Shown here in pieces: positions 9,497-18,180 of a stretch of 64,000 nucleotides of DNA (the first letter of the stretch is position 1; each line of letters starts with the position of its first letter). The position numbers and the translations under genes are program-made. Origin of the DNA: Kaistia soli DSM 19436 (lineage in GTDB: Bacteria; Pseudomonadota; Alphaproteobacteria; Rhizobiales; Kaistiaceae); contig NZ_FQUP01000002.1 of the NCBI RefSeq assembly GCF_900129325.1, positions 140,668 through 204,667 on the forward strand. Reading direction: 5' to 3'. Below the pieces are notes generated by a model. The model was given only the letters and a program-made list of their open reading frames with translations, did no database searches and had not been told where the DNA came from.

Positions 9497-10465
9497 ATGG
9501 ACCGCGAATCGCCAGCGCCGCCCGCCTTCCTGAGCGATCTCGAATCCTTCCTGGAAATGATGAGCGCCGAGCGCGGGGCCTCACCCAACACGCTCTCCTC
9601 CTATCGCCGCGACATCGAGGACTATGCGGGCTTCCTCGCGCGCCGCAGGTCCAATGTCCGCAGCGCCGACGCGGCCCAGTTGCGCGCCTATCTCGCCGAA
9701 CTGGAAGCGCGCGGCTTTGCCGCTTCGTCGGCGGCGCGCCGGCTCTCGGCTATCCGCCAGTTGCATCGATTCCTGTTTGCCGAAGGCATCCGTAAAGACG
9801 ACCCTTCGGGCATCATCGCCGGCCCGAAGCGCAAGCCCGCGCTGCCGAAGATCATGTCGGAGGCCGAGGTCGACCGGCTGCTCGAGACCGCCGAGGCAGC
9901 GATCGGCCGGGCGGAAACCCCTGCAGCGGCCCTGAAGGCTGCACGTCTCGTCGCCTTGCTCGAAACGCTTTACGCGTCGGGTCTTCGTGTTTCCGAACTG
10001 GTGGCGCTACCGGCTTCGGCCGCACGACCCGACCTTCGCATGCTGATGGTCCGCGGTAAGGGCGGCAAGGAGCGCGTCGTGCCGCTGACGGCGCGCGCCC
10101 GCGAGGCGATCGCCCGCTTCATGGCACTTCGCCGTGCTGCCGAGGGTGATCGGCCGGCAGGTCCTTGGCTATTTCCGGCGATCAGCGAAAGCGGCACGCT
10201 CACCCGTCAGGCCTTTGCGCGCGAAATGAAGGAGCTGGCAAGCGCCGCCGGCATCAAGCCGGAACGCATCTCGCCCCACGTGCTCCGCCATGCCTTTGCC
10301 AGCCATCTGCTGCAGAACGGCGCCGATCTCCGCATCGTCCAGCAATTGCTCGGCCATGCCGACATCTCGACGACGCAGATCTATACCCATGTCCTCGAGG
10401 ACCGCCTGCGCAGCCTCGTGACCGACCATCATCCACTGGCGCGCGCCGGCGAGATCGACGCCTGA
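9497..10465 (+). CDS. xerD: Site-specific tyrosine recombinase XerD
   Basis: 322 residues. With XerC it resolves chromosome dimers at dif near the terminus. N-terminal SAM-like core-binding domain (about 10-100) and C-terminal catalytic domain with the full set: R164, K188, H261, R264, H287 and nucleophile Y296. Start ATG 9497 follows the small membrane gene by two bases; an upstream in-frame extension opens at 9263 but precedes that small gene and lacks similarity. Sitting opposite aroK is the usual place for xerD in this order, so this is the housekeeping recombinase, not an integrase of a mobile element. Confidence 0.95.
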   Translation: MDRESPAPPAFLSDLESFLEMMSAERGASPNTLSSYRRDIEDYAGFLARRRSNVRSADAAQLRAYLAELEARGFAASSAARRLSAIRQLHRFLFAEGIRKDDPSGIIAGPKRKPALPKIMSEAEVDRLLETAEAAIGRAETPAAALKAARLVALLETLYASGLRVSELVALPASAARPDLRMLMVRGKGGKERVVPLTARAREAIARFMALRRAAEGDRPAGPWLFPAISESGTLTRQAFAREMKELASAAGIKPERISPHVLRHAFASHLLQNGADLRIVQQLLGHADISTTQIYTHVLEDRLRSLVTDHHPLARAGEIDA

Positions 10466-10469
10466 TCGC

Positions 10470-11105
10470 CTACCAGGCGAGGACGCGGCGGCCTATCAGG
10501 GCGCCGGCTAGGGTGAGCGCGGCGATGCCGATTCCATACCAGACCAGCACGAACAGCGGCGAATCGTCGGTGCAGTGGAGCGCATAGAGCGCCGCCCCGA
10601 GGCCGCCCGCGGCAAGCCCGGCACAAGCACCGGCAAGGCCCGGGCGCGTCGGTGCGCCCTTGCGCATCGCTAGAAGCAGCGCCACGAGGATCGGCGCGCC
10701 CATCAGCGGCACGAGAACCATGCAGTAGCGGGCATTGTGACCGATGAGGCCCGGCATCCAGGTTTCGGGTGGCGTCACGCCGAGCACGGCGGCGATACCG
10801 AGCGCCATCATTCCGCCCGGGACGAGAAGTGCGATCACCGCCGGGACGGCCTTGATGCCAGGACGCGCGAGCCGCAACAGCAGCACGAGTGCGACGACAG
10901 CGAGGCTCAGCGTCAAGGCGAATTTGAACGGCAACCAAGGTGTCGCCAGCATCGGCAGGAAGTCCGCCCTGACGCGAAGCAGCAGCACGAAAAGCAGCCC
11001 GGCGACGGCAAACCCTGCCGGCAGCAGCATCGTGACGGCCCGACCCGGGCTCGCTTCGCGCGTAGTGTCGGCAGCGAGGCCGCGAATAAGATCGTCCGTC
11101 CTCAT
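10470..11105 (-). CDS. nrsF: NrsF-type anti-sigma factor (DUF1109 family)
   Basis: 211 residues with about six membrane helices and short loops; a negative regulator of the adjacent ECF sigma factor by family and position. Three cysteines are seen: C128 (ARYCMVLVPLM), C161, and C178 (ALHCTDDSPLF). In Caulobacter NrsF two conserved cysteines (as I recall, C131 and C181) are needed for sensing oxidants/metals; C128 and C178 have the same 50-residue spacing. It lies 16 bases after the sigma gene in the same direction, so the pair is one operon started by the promoter at 11691-11716. Confidence 0.88.
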   Translation of the reverse strand: MRTDDLIRGLAADTTREASPGRAVTMLLPAGFAVAGLLFVLLLRVRADFLPMLATPWLPFKFALTLSLAVVALVLLLRLARPGIKAVPAVIALLVPGGMMALGIAAVLGVTPPETWMPGLIGHNARYCMVLVPLMGAPILVALLLAMRKGAPTRPGLAGACAGLAAGGLGAALYALHCTDDSPLFVLVWYGIGIAALTLAGALIGRRVLAW

Positions 11106-11121
11106 GTCCTGAACCTCGCCA

Positions 11122-11670
11122 TCAATCCTGTGCCCTCAGCCGGGACGCAAGGCTCGCGAAGCCGCGATGCAGCGCGACCCGCACGGCACCCGGCGTCATT
11201 CCGTGCTTCCGCGCCGCCTCGGCAACGGAGGCACCCTCGACGGCCACTGCCCGCAGGACCGCGCGCTGCTTCGTCGGCAGTTCGGCGAGATGGCGCTCGA
11301 CGTCCGCGGCATCGGTTCCAGGCCGCTCTTCGGCGGCCGGCAGGATGTCGGCGAAGTCCTCGATCGGTATCTCGATCCGCCGGCCACGCTTGCGCACATG
11401 ATCGATCAGCTTGTTGCGCGCCACCGTGAACAGCCACGGCCCGAACGGGTCGCTCGTCCGCCAAGTGTGTCGCTTCAGGTGAATCGCCAGCAACGTCTCC
11501 TGCACGATGTCCTCACATGCGTCGACCGACTGGCCCATGCCGGCAAGGCGTCTCCGCACAGATGCGCGAAGCGCCGGCGCAAGCTCGCGCAAAAGGCTCT
11601 CATAGGCGGCTTGGTCACCGGCAAGGGCGCTACGCATGAGGGACGCCCATGCCTCTTCGCGATCGATCAT
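11122..11670 (-). CDS. sigF: ECF RNA polymerase sigma factor, SigF-like
   Basis: 182 residues with sigma region 2 (DPFGPWLFTVARNKLIDHVRKR, -10 recognition) and region 4 (LPTKQRAVLRAVAVEGASVAEAARKHGMTPGAVRVALHR, helix-turn-helix). No extra domains. A TTG codon precedes the ATG at 11670; the ATG is preferred. Downstream lies the NrsF anti-sigma gene, so the protein should be held at the membrane until an envelope/oxidative signal. Upstream is a GTAACG-N16-CGAA element that matches the promoter type of Caulobacter SigF, suggesting positive autoregulation. The gene symbol reflects this homology and not a tested role. Confidence 0.9.
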   Translation of the reverse strand: MIDREEAWASLMRSALAGDQAAYESLLRELAPALRASVRRRLAGMGQSVDACEDIVQETLLAIHLKRHTWRTSDPFGPWLFTVARNKLIDHVRKRGRRIEIPIEDFADILPAAEERPGTDAADVERHLAELPTKQRAVLRAVAVEGASVAEAARKHGMTPGAVRVALHRGFASLASRLRAQD

Positions 11671-11690
11671 CAAATGCTTCCGAAGGCCTG

Positions 11691-11716
11691 TTCGTCCGCA
11701 AGACCCGGATCGTTAC
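11691..11716 (-). promoter_or_regulatory. SigF-type ECF promoter of the sigF-nrsF operon
   Basis: Read on the minus strand: GTAACG (11716-11711), exactly 16 bases, then CGAA (11694-11691). The consensus I recall for Caulobacter SigF is GTAACC-N16-CGAA. The -10 lies about 20 bases before the sigma start codon, giving a very short leader. No other vegetative promoter stands out in the gap. Confidence 0.65.
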
Positions 11717-11860
11717 ATGAAGGACAGGTTTTTTCCCGCTTTTCCTTGCCTTTAGCACAGAACCAAACGCCGCCGAGCGCAGATGGATCGAAACTCATGG
11801 TGGCGCATTGTTACGGACGCGTGGCACGGGGGCCCCGCGATAATCATCGGGTGCAGAGCG

Positions 11861-12961
11861 ATGTCGGACCCTATCGTCAAGTTCGAGGTGCCGACGACGG
11901 AAACACGTCCGATCGAGTCGCCGGACCTCACGGCGCCCGACGGCCCGCTGCCCTCCGATCCGAAAGTCGTCCTTCAGACGGTGATGCTATTCATCGCCGT
12001 CATGGCCGTTTGTTATTTCGCTTCGGCGATCATCCTGCCGATCGTTCTGGCCTTCGTTCTCAAGATGCTGCTGCAGCCGGGCATGCGCGCCTTTGATCGG
12101 GTGCGCATTCCGCGCAGCATCGCTGCGCTGCTTTTGATCATCGGCGTCTTTGCCGTGATCGTTGCGCTCGGCGCCGCGATGTCAGGACCGGCCGCCGACT
12201 GGGCCGGCAAGCTACCTGAGGGCATGGCGAGACTGGAGGAACGGCTGAAATTCCTCGCGCGCCCGCTGCACACGCTGCAGACCTTCCTCAGCCAGTTCGA
12301 CGGCAACGCGTCTTCGAGCGATGGGCCTTCGCTCTCCGCCACCCTGATGAAGGGTACACAGCATTTCGCGTCCGGCTTCTTCGAGACGTTGCTCGTCCTC
12401 TATTTCCTGCTGATCTCCGGCGACACGTTCCTGCGCCGCCTTGTCGAGATCGTGCCGAATTTCCGCGACAAGCGCCGCGTCGTTGAGATGTCGCAGCAGA
12501 TCGAAGACAATGTCTCGGCCTATCTGATCACCATCACCGTCATGAACGCGCTGGTCGGCGTCGCGACCGGCGTCGCGATGTATCTCTGCGGCCTCGGCGA
12601 CCCGCTTCTATGGGGTGCCATCGCCTTCGCCTTGAACTATGTCCCGATCATGGGACCTGCAGCTGGTGTGGCGCTGTTCCTGATGGCGGGCCTCCTGACC
12701 ATCGATCCGCTCTTGCAGGCGTTGCTTCCGGCTGGGCTCTATCTGCTGATCCATCTCATCGAAGGAGAGAGCGTCACGCCGATGCTGCTCGCTCGGCGCT
12801 TCACGCTCAATCCGGTGCTGGTGATCATCTCGCTGATCTTCTGGTTCTGGATGTGGGGCGTCCCCGGCGCGATCCTCGCCGTGCCCATGCTGGCCATCGC
12901 CAAGATCGTCTGCGACGGCGTCAAGCCGCTCAATCCGCTCGGTCGCTTCCTCGAAGGCTGA
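11861..12961 (+). CDS. AI-2E family transporter (PerM-like permease)
   Basis: 366 residues with the AI-2E/PerM layout: two N-terminal membrane segments separated by a short loop (residues about 40-80), a third at about 95-115, a long middle loop with GKLPEGMARLEERLKFL, then a C-terminal helix cluster. FALNYVPIMGP and the late IEGESVTPMLLARRFTLNPV stretch are typical. Substrates of the family vary and are mostly unproven; quorum-signal export should not be assumed. The start ATG 11861 is preferred over an upstream in-frame ATG (11783). Divergent from sigF, but I find no SigF-type promoter facing it. Confidence 0.88.
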   Translation: MSDPIVKFEVPTTETRPIESPDLTAPDGPLPSDPKVVLQTVMLFIAVMAVCYFASAIILPIVLAFVLKMLLQPGMRAFDRVRIPRSIAALLLIIGVFAVIVALGAAMSGPAADWAGKLPEGMARLEERLKFLARPLHTLQTFLSQFDGNASSSDGPSLSATLMKGTQHFASGFFETLLVLYFLLISGDTFLRRLVEIVPNFRDKRRVVEMSQQIEDNVSAYLITITVMNALVGVATGVAMYLCGLGDPLLWGAIAFALNYVPIMGPAAGVALFLMAGLLTIDPLLQALLPAGLYLLIHLIEGESVTPMLLARRFTLNPVLVIISLIFWFWMWGVPGAILAVPMLAIAKIVCDGVKPLNPLGRFLEG

Positions 12962-13070
12962 ACACAGGCAACAGCGTGTCAGCCTTGCAAAGGGTCGCAG
13001 CGACGCCCGCCGCGATACGCCAGTCCCCGGCGGCAAGTAGCAACCGCATGCGATCGGCCGGAGTGGGAAA

Positions 13071-13147
<77 letters not shown>

Positions 13148-13346
13148 GCGGAGATCGTCCCTCTAGCATAGACGTTGCGCCGCGTGCACCCCCGCCGACT
13201 GATCGCCCGACAGGAAATCATGCCATCATGACCACGAAAACGGTCTCTTCGGCAGGTGTTGCAGCGTTGCGACGCGGCGGCGACACTGGCTGCGAAAGCG
13301 CCATCGCGGGTTCAGCGCGCGGTCGCGCCGTGCAAAACTGACACTT

Positions 13347-14186
13347 ATGGGCGAAACTTCTTTCCCCACGAAATGGCTGGCCTGGCGGCCCGGCACAGTC
13401 AGACTGATGCTGGTGCTGTCCTTCGCTCCGATGGCAGCGCCGGCTCTCGCGAGAGCAGAGTGCATCCTTCAGCCAGGCGACGGCGGAACAGTTGCCGCGG
13501 TGATCGATGGCGCCACGCTGCGGCTGGACGACGGCCTTGTCGTCCGCCTCGCCGGGATCGCCGCGCCCGAGCCGCCGCTCGCGGCGACGCCGCCGGCCTG
13601 GCCACTTGCCGCAGCCTCGCGCGAAGCGCTCGTACGGCTTGCGCTCGGCAAGGATGTTGCACTCGAGTTCCCAGGCGCAGATCGTGATCGCTATGGCCGC
13701 GCCGTCGCGGTCGTGACCGCGGAGGGGGCAGCCGGATCGCTGGCCGAAGCCCTCCTCGCCGAGGGTCTCGCGCGCGTGATGCCGGGAGATGAGGCCTCAG
13801 ACTGCCTGTCCCCGTTGTTCGCAACTGAACGTGAGGCTCGCGAAAAGCGGCTTGGCCTTTGGGCCGATCCGTATTACGCCATCCGCGCGGCGCGCGACCC
13901 GGCCCTTGTCGATCGGGCTGACGCTTACGATCTGGTGGAAGGGCGCGTTGTTTCCGTCGGCGTCCGCGGCAGGGTCGCCTATCTCGATTTCGGCAGGGAC
14001 TGGCGAACAGATTTTACGGCGGTGGTGGTCGAGCCCGCGGGCGAGGCGCTTGCGGCGCTCGGACGGGCGCCGGTGTCGCTCAAGGGCCGTCAGGTCCGGC
14101 TGCGCGGCTGGATCGAACGACATGACGGACCGAGCCTCCGGGTGACCAATCCCGCGCAGCTTGAACTGTTGGACGACGGTGATTGA
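13347..14186 (+). CDS. Exported SNase-fold (thermonuclease family) protein with altered calcium site
   Basis: 279 residues with an N-terminal signal (hydrophobic 20-33, ALARA cleavage near 37). The staphylococcal-nuclease OB-fold runs from about 48 to 160. Against the family pattern, D54 (first Asp of IDG), R67, E75 and R118 (DRYGR) are kept, matching D19, R35, E43 and R87 of the classic enzyme. However the second Asp of DGD is A56 and the Asp of GIDAPE is A72, so two of three calcium ligands are gone. The C-terminal 110 residues form an extra OB-like part. The stop overlaps the next start (TGATG), coupling it to an M48 lipoprotein. Nuclease activity is doubtful. Confidence 0.85.
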   Translation: MGETSFPTKWLAWRPGTVRLMLVLSFAPMAAPALARAECILQPGDGGTVAAVIDGATLRLDDGLVVRLAGIAAPEPPLAATPPAWPLAAASREALVRLALGKDVALEFPGADRDRYGRAVAVVTAEGAAGSLAEALLAEGLARVMPGDEASDCLSPLFATEREAREKRLGLWADPYYAIRAARDPALVDRADAYDLVEGRVVSVGVRGRVAYLDFGRDWRTDFTAVVVEPAGEALAALGRAPVSLKGRQVRLRGWIERHDGPSLRVTNPAQLELLDDGD

Positions 14187-15691
14187 TGGCGAATGATAGC
14201 GCTGTAGGCGGCAACATCTCCGGGACGGCCAGGCGGCGGCCCGGGATCGCGGCAGCGCTTCTTGCCGCGATTTTGCTCGCCGGTTGCACCACGGCCTCGC
14301 TGGAGGGCACTTACGGCCCGCCGCCGACAGTCGCCGGAGCGCCGACGCAGCCGCCTGTCGATCCCGAGCAGGCCCGCATCGGCGCCGAGCAGCATCCGCG
14401 CATCGTCGCGAGCTACGGCGGCGTCTATCATGACGACAAGCTGGAACAGACGCTGGCCCGCATCGTCGGCCGCGCCGTCGCTGCTTCGGATGATCCCTCG
14501 CAGTCCTACCGCATCACGATCCTCAACAGCCCCTCGGTCAACGCTTTCGCGCTGCCGGGCGGTTATCTCTATGTGACGCGCGGCCTGCTGGCGCTTGCCA
14601 ATGATTCTTCGGAAGTCGCAGCGGTGATCGCGCACGAGATGGGCCACGTCACCGCCAATCACGCCATGCAGCGCCAGAACAAGGCGCAGGCCGCCGTCAT
14701 CGTCAGCCGCGTCGTTACCGACGTGTTGCAGGACGGCGATGCCGGCAAGGTGGCACTCGCTTCCAGCCAGCGCACGCTCGCCGCCTTCTCGCAGCAGCAG
14801 GAGCTCGAGGCCGACGCAATCGGCGTGCGTACCATCGGCAAGGCCGGATACGATCCTTTCGCTGCCGCGCGCTTCCTCGATCTCATGGGGCGCTATTCCG
14901 CCTACAAGTCGGCCGGCACCGTGCAGGACAAGCGGCCCGACTTCCTCGCCAGCCATCCGGCAACGCCGCAGCGGGTCGAGCTCGCGATCCGTGCCGCGCG
15001 GCAGTTCGGCGCGCCCGGGATCGGCGAGGTCGATCGCGACCGCTACCTCGCCGGGATCAATGGCATCGTCTATGGCGATGACCCGTCGCAGGGCTTCGTG
15101 CGCGGCAAGACCTTCATGCATCCGAGCCTCGGCGTCGGCTTTACCGTTCCCGATGGCTTCGTGCTCGACAATACCAGCGATGCGGTGCTTGCGACCGGAC
15201 CCGACGGAACGGCGCTGCGCTTCGATGGCGCCAATTTGCCGGCCGGCTCATCGCTCTCCGCCTATATCGCGTCCGGCTGGGTCAACGGCCTCGACACGAC
15301 GACGATCAAGACCTTCACGGTCAACGGGCTCGAGGCGGCGTCCGCCCGCGCCGAAGCCAAGGGGTGGGTGTTTCGCATCGCCGTCATCCGCGTCGGCGAC
15401 AGCGCAACCTATCGCTTCATCTTTGCCAATGAGAGCGACACGCCGGGCCTCGAAAGGGCCGCCGATGCAACCGTCGCCAGTTTCCGGCGCCTGACGCCGC
15501 AGGAGGCCGCCGCGCTTCAGCCGCTGCGCATTCGCGTCGTGACGGTGCAACCCGGCGATACGATCGCCTCGATGGCAGCCAAGATGCGAGGTGTCGAGCG
15601 GCCGGAGGATCTCTTCCTGATCCTGAATGACATCAAGCCGGGCACAGGACTTCCCGCCGTAGGCGAGAAGGTCAAGATCGTCGGGGAATAG
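14186..15691 (+). CDS. M48 family metalloprotease, lipoprotein with LysM-like C-terminus
   Basis: 501 residues from ATG 14186 (a TTG precedes it). A lipobox LLAGC places the lipidated cysteine at residue 34, so it is an envelope lipoprotein. The M48 active site HEMGH (zinc ligands and catalytic Glu) lies near residue 152, with the third ligand in ELEADAIG. The last 55 residues (VTVQPGDTIASMAAKM ... VGEKVKIV) resemble a LysM peptidoglycan-binding repeat. Comparable to BepA-like periplasmic proteases in outer-membrane protein quality control. Translationally coupled to the SNase-fold gene. Confidence 0.9.
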   Translation: MANDSAVGGNISGTARRRPGIAAALLAAILLAGCTTASLEGTYGPPPTVAGAPTQPPVDPEQARIGAEQHPRIVASYGGVYHDDKLEQTLARIVGRAVAASDDPSQSYRITILNSPSVNAFALPGGYLYVTRGLLALANDSSEVAAVIAHEMGHVTANHAMQRQNKAQAAVIVSRVVTDVLQDGDAGKVALASSQRTLAAFSQQQELEADAIGVRTIGKAGYDPFAAARFLDLMGRYSAYKSAGTVQDKRPDFLASHPATPQRVELAIRAARQFGAPGIGEVDRDRYLAGINGIVYGDDPSQGFVRGKTFMHPSLGVGFTVPDGFVLDNTSDAVLATGPDGTALRFDGANLPAGSSLSAYIASGWVNGLDTTTIKTFTVNGLEAASARAEAKGWVFRIAVIRVGDSATYRFIFANESDTPGLERAADATVASFRRLTPQEAAALQPLRIRVVTVQPGDTIASMAAKMRGVERPEDLFLILNDIKPGTGLPAVGEKVKIVGE

Positions 15692-15731
15692 CGGCGGCGA
15701 GTCAGGGAGCTGTCGGCAGGCGAAGGATCGC

Positions 15732-15971
15732 TTAGAGCGCTTTGACGCCGCGGTATTTCCGGTAGAGCACGATGAACACGGCGGCGAAGAACAGTGCCGC
15801 CGCAGCGTCGACAATGACCGTCAGCAGAAACTCATAAGGCTGGTCGGCATAGAAAAGCACACCCCGGCGGCCATAGAGCCAGCCCTGCGTCGCCGCCAGC
15901 CCGAGCTGCAGGACGGAGAACGCGGTTGCCACGGCAGCAAAGGCGAGAACGGTGATCGACCCGAACGGCAT
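15732..15971 (-). CDS. Small two-helix membrane protein, unknown function
   Basis: 79 residues from the ATG at 15971, which has AGGAG nine bases upstream; a longer in-frame GTG start at 16025 would give 97 residues but has no clear ribosome site. Two hydrophobic helices (about 4-27 and 46-66 of the short form) flank a loop with GWLYGRRGVLFYADQPYEF, and the tail is basic (YRKYRGVKAL). I do not recognise a family. It follows ilvD on the same strand and may be the end of its transcript. Confidence 0.65.
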   Translation of the reverse strand: MPFGSITVLAFAAVATAFSVLQLGLAATQGWLYGRRGVLFYADQPYEFLLTVIVDAAAALFFAAVFIVLYRKYRGVKAL

Positions 15972-16025
15972 CTGCCGGAACTCCTGGATGAGGGCGTGCC
16001 GGGCATCCGGCCAATCGAGCGCCAC

Positions 16026-16042
16026 GGCGGGACAATCCCGCC
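16026..16042 (-). other. Perfect hairpin GGCGGGA-loop-TCCCGCC after ilvD
   Basis: A 7-bp perfect stem with a three-base loop, 24 bases after the ilvD stop and touching the possible GTG start of the small membrane protein. There is no T-tract, so it is not a standard terminator. It could protect the ilvD 3' end or hide the GTG start. Confidence 0.4.
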
Positions 16043-16065
16043 GTCGCTGGTGACAATTCCCGCTG

Positions 16066-17916
16066 CTACTCGACCTGCGTCACGTCGCGGACGGCGCCGC
16101 GGTCAGCGCTCGTGGCCATCGCGGCATAGGCGCGGAGCGCCGGGGTGACATTGCGCTTGCGCGGTGCCGACGGCTTCCACCCTGCCTTGCCCTTGGCGTT
16201 CATCGCCGCACGGCGCGCCTCAAGCTCGGCATCGGAGATGACGATCCGGATCGTGCGGTTGGGGATATCGATCTCGATGGTGTCGCCGGGCTCGACCAGC
16301 GCGATGGCGCCACCAGATGCTGCTTCCGGCGCTGCATGGCCGATGGAAAGCCCCGACGTGCCGCCGGAGAAGCGGCCATCGGTGATCAGCGCGCAGGCCT
16401 TGCCGAGCCCGCGCGACTTCAGATAGCTCGTCGGATAGAGCATCTCCTGCATGCCGGGTCCGCCCTTCGGGCCTTCGTAGCGGATGACGACGACGTCGCC
16501 TTCCTTGACCTTCTTGTTCAGGATGCCGTGCACGGCGTCGTCCTGGCTCTCGAAGATCACGGCGGGGCCAGTGAATTTGAGGATCGATTCGTCGACGCCG
16601 GCCGTCTTCACGATGGCGCCGTTCGGCGCGAGATTGCCCTTCAGCACCGCCAGGCCCCCATCCTTGGAGAAGGCGTTCTCGACATCGCGGATCGCGCCGG
16701 TCTCGCGATCGAGGTCGAGCTCGTCCCAGCGCGAGGACTGGCTGAACGCGACCTGCGTCGGCACACCACCGGGCGCCGCTCGGAAGAATTCACGCACGCT
16801 CTCGCTGTTGGTCTGGCGGATGTCCCAGCGCTGGATCGCCTCGCCGAGCGTCCGTGCGTGCACGGTCGGGAGGTCCGTATTGAGGAGCCCGGCGCGGGCC
16901 AGCTCTCCAAGGATCGCCATGATACCGCCGGCGCGGTGAACGTCCTCCATATGGACGTCCTGCTTCGCCGGGGCGACCTTGGAGATGACGGGCACGCGAC
17001 GCGAGAGACGGTCGATATCGTCGAGCGTGAAGTCGATCTCGGCCTCATGCGCCGCCGCCAGGATGTGCAGGACCGTGTTGGTCGAGCCGCCCATGGCGAT
17101 ATCGAGCGCCATGGCATTCTCGAAGGCGCCGAAGGAAGCGACCTGACGCGGCAGAACGCTCTCGTCGTCCTGCTCATAGTAGCGGCGAGTGATGTCGACG
17201 ATGAGGTGCCCCGCCTCGACGAACAGGCGCCTGCGATCCGAGTGGGTGGCCAGCGTCGAGCCGTTGCCGGGCAGCGACAGGCCGAGCGCCTCGGTCAGGC
17301 AGTTCATCGAATTCGCGGTGAACATGCCCGAGCAGGAGCCGCAGGTCGGGCAGGCCGCGCGCTCGATCGTCGCGACATCCTCGTCCGAGGTGCGCTCGTC
17401 GGCCGCCGCGACCATGGCGTCGACAAGATCGAGCGCCACCTTCTTGCCGTGCATGACGACCTTGCCGGCCTCCATCGGACCGCCTGAGACGAACACCGCG
17501 GGGATGTTGAGGCGCAGCGCCGCCATCAGCATGCCGGGCGTGATCTTGTCGCAGTTGGAGATGCAGACCATCGCGTCGGCGCAATGGGCGTTGACCATGT
17601 ATTCGACGCTGTCGGCGATGATCTCGCGCGAAGGCAGCGAATAGAGCATGCCGTCATGGCCCATCGCGATGCCGTCATCGACGGCGATCGTGTTGAACTC
17701 CTTGGCGACACCGCCGGCCTGCTCGATCTCGCGCGCCACGAGCTGGCCGAGATCCTTCAGATGGACATGGCCTGGCACGAACTGCGTGAACGAATTCACC
17801 ACCGCAATGATCGGCTTGCCGAAATCGCCGTCCTTCATGCCCGTCGCGCGCCAGAGGCCGCGGGCGCCGGCCATGTTGCGGCCATGGGTGGTCGTGCGGG
17901 AGCGATAGGCAGGCAT
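16066..17916 (-). CDS. ilvD: Dihydroxy-acid dehydratase
   Basis: 616 residues, the usual length. Dehydrates 2,3-dihydroxy-isovalerate and -methylvalerate in valine/isoleucine biosynthesis; contains an Fe-S cluster. The cluster cysteines are in [10 protein letters not shown] and [25 protein letters not shown]-type ([16 protein letters not shown]) active-site segment is present. The start at 17916 ([20 protein letters not shown]) follows a GAGGT ribosome site; the frame stays open 58 codons further upstream without family similarity. No branched-chain-rich leader peptide is seen, so classical attenuation is unlikely. Confidence 0.97.
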   Translation of the reverse strand: MPAYRSRTTTHGRNMAGARGLWRATGMKDGDFGKPIIAVVNSFTQFVPGHVHLKDLGQLVAREIEQAGGVAKEFNTIAVDDGIAMGHDGMLYSLPSREIIADSVEYMVNAHCADAMVCISNCDKITPGMLMAALRLNIPAVFVSGGPMEAGKVVMHGKKVALDLVDAMVAAADERTSDEDVATIERAACPTCGSCSGMFTANSMNCLTEALGLSLPGNGSTLATHSDRRRLFVEAGHLIVDITRRYYEQDDESVLPRQVASFGAFENAMALDIAMGGSTNTVLHILAAAHEAEIDFTLDDIDRLSRRVPVISKVAPAKQDVHMEDVHRAGGIMAILGELARAGLLNTDLPTVHARTLGEAIQRWDIRQTNSESVREFFRAAPGGVPTQVAFSQSSRWDELDLDRETGAIRDVENAFSKDGGLAVLKGNLAPNGAIVKTAGVDESILKFTGPAVIFESQDDAVHGILNKKVKEGDVVVIRYEGPKGGPGMQEMLYPTSYLKSRGLGKACALITDGRFSGGTSGLSIGHAAPEAASGGAIALVEPGDTIEIDIPNRTIRIVISDAELEARRAAMNAKGKAGWKPSAPRKRNVTPALRAYAAMATSADRGAVRDVTQVE

Positions 17917-18180
17917 GGTATAACCTCGCATCAGTGGCGATCGTGCCATCAGGAGACGGCTCCGCGCGCTTCGGAAGCGTGCGGTGGTGGGTAGATAGTC
18001 TCGTTGCACCAGAATCCGAAGGGTGTCGAGTTTTTTTGCCGGTCGCCCGCCCTTGAAACCACGGTTGCGACCTCTTAGCTCCCACTTCACGAGCGGGGTC
18101 CGGGCCCCTCTGGCGGTGCGTCGCCCACCGCGATGTCGGACCCTTGAAGCCCATCGGCACGGCGACGATTGCTCGTACCC
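17917..18180. other. ilvD / terC divergent intergenic region
   Basis: 264 bases between the two divergent starts. An inverted repeat GGTCGC (18041-18046) / GCGACC (18067-18072) abuts a T7 tract at 18031-18037. I see no confident -35/-10 pair, no leader peptide and no known riboswitch core; a manganese-type yybP-ykoY element in front of terC was looked for and not recognised. Confidence 0.35.

Noticed and set aside
9497-10465. XerD-like recombinase as phage or integron integrase
   Set aside because: Length, motif set and position opposite aroK fit the housekeeping XerD; no mobile-element genes around it.
11783-11861. SigF-type promoter facing the AI-2E permease
   Set aside because: A GTAAC string exists on the minus strand near 11818 but no CGAA lies 16 bases away in the right direction.
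13228-13341. 37-codon frame upstream of the SNase-fold gene
   Set aside because: No ribosome site, no hydrophobic or family pattern, random-looking composition.
17917-18180. Manganese yybP-ykoY riboswitch in front of terC, or attenuator in front of ilvD
   Set aside because: No recognisable conserved riboswitch core, no branched-chain-rich leader peptide; only a short inverted repeat and a T7 tract are seen.
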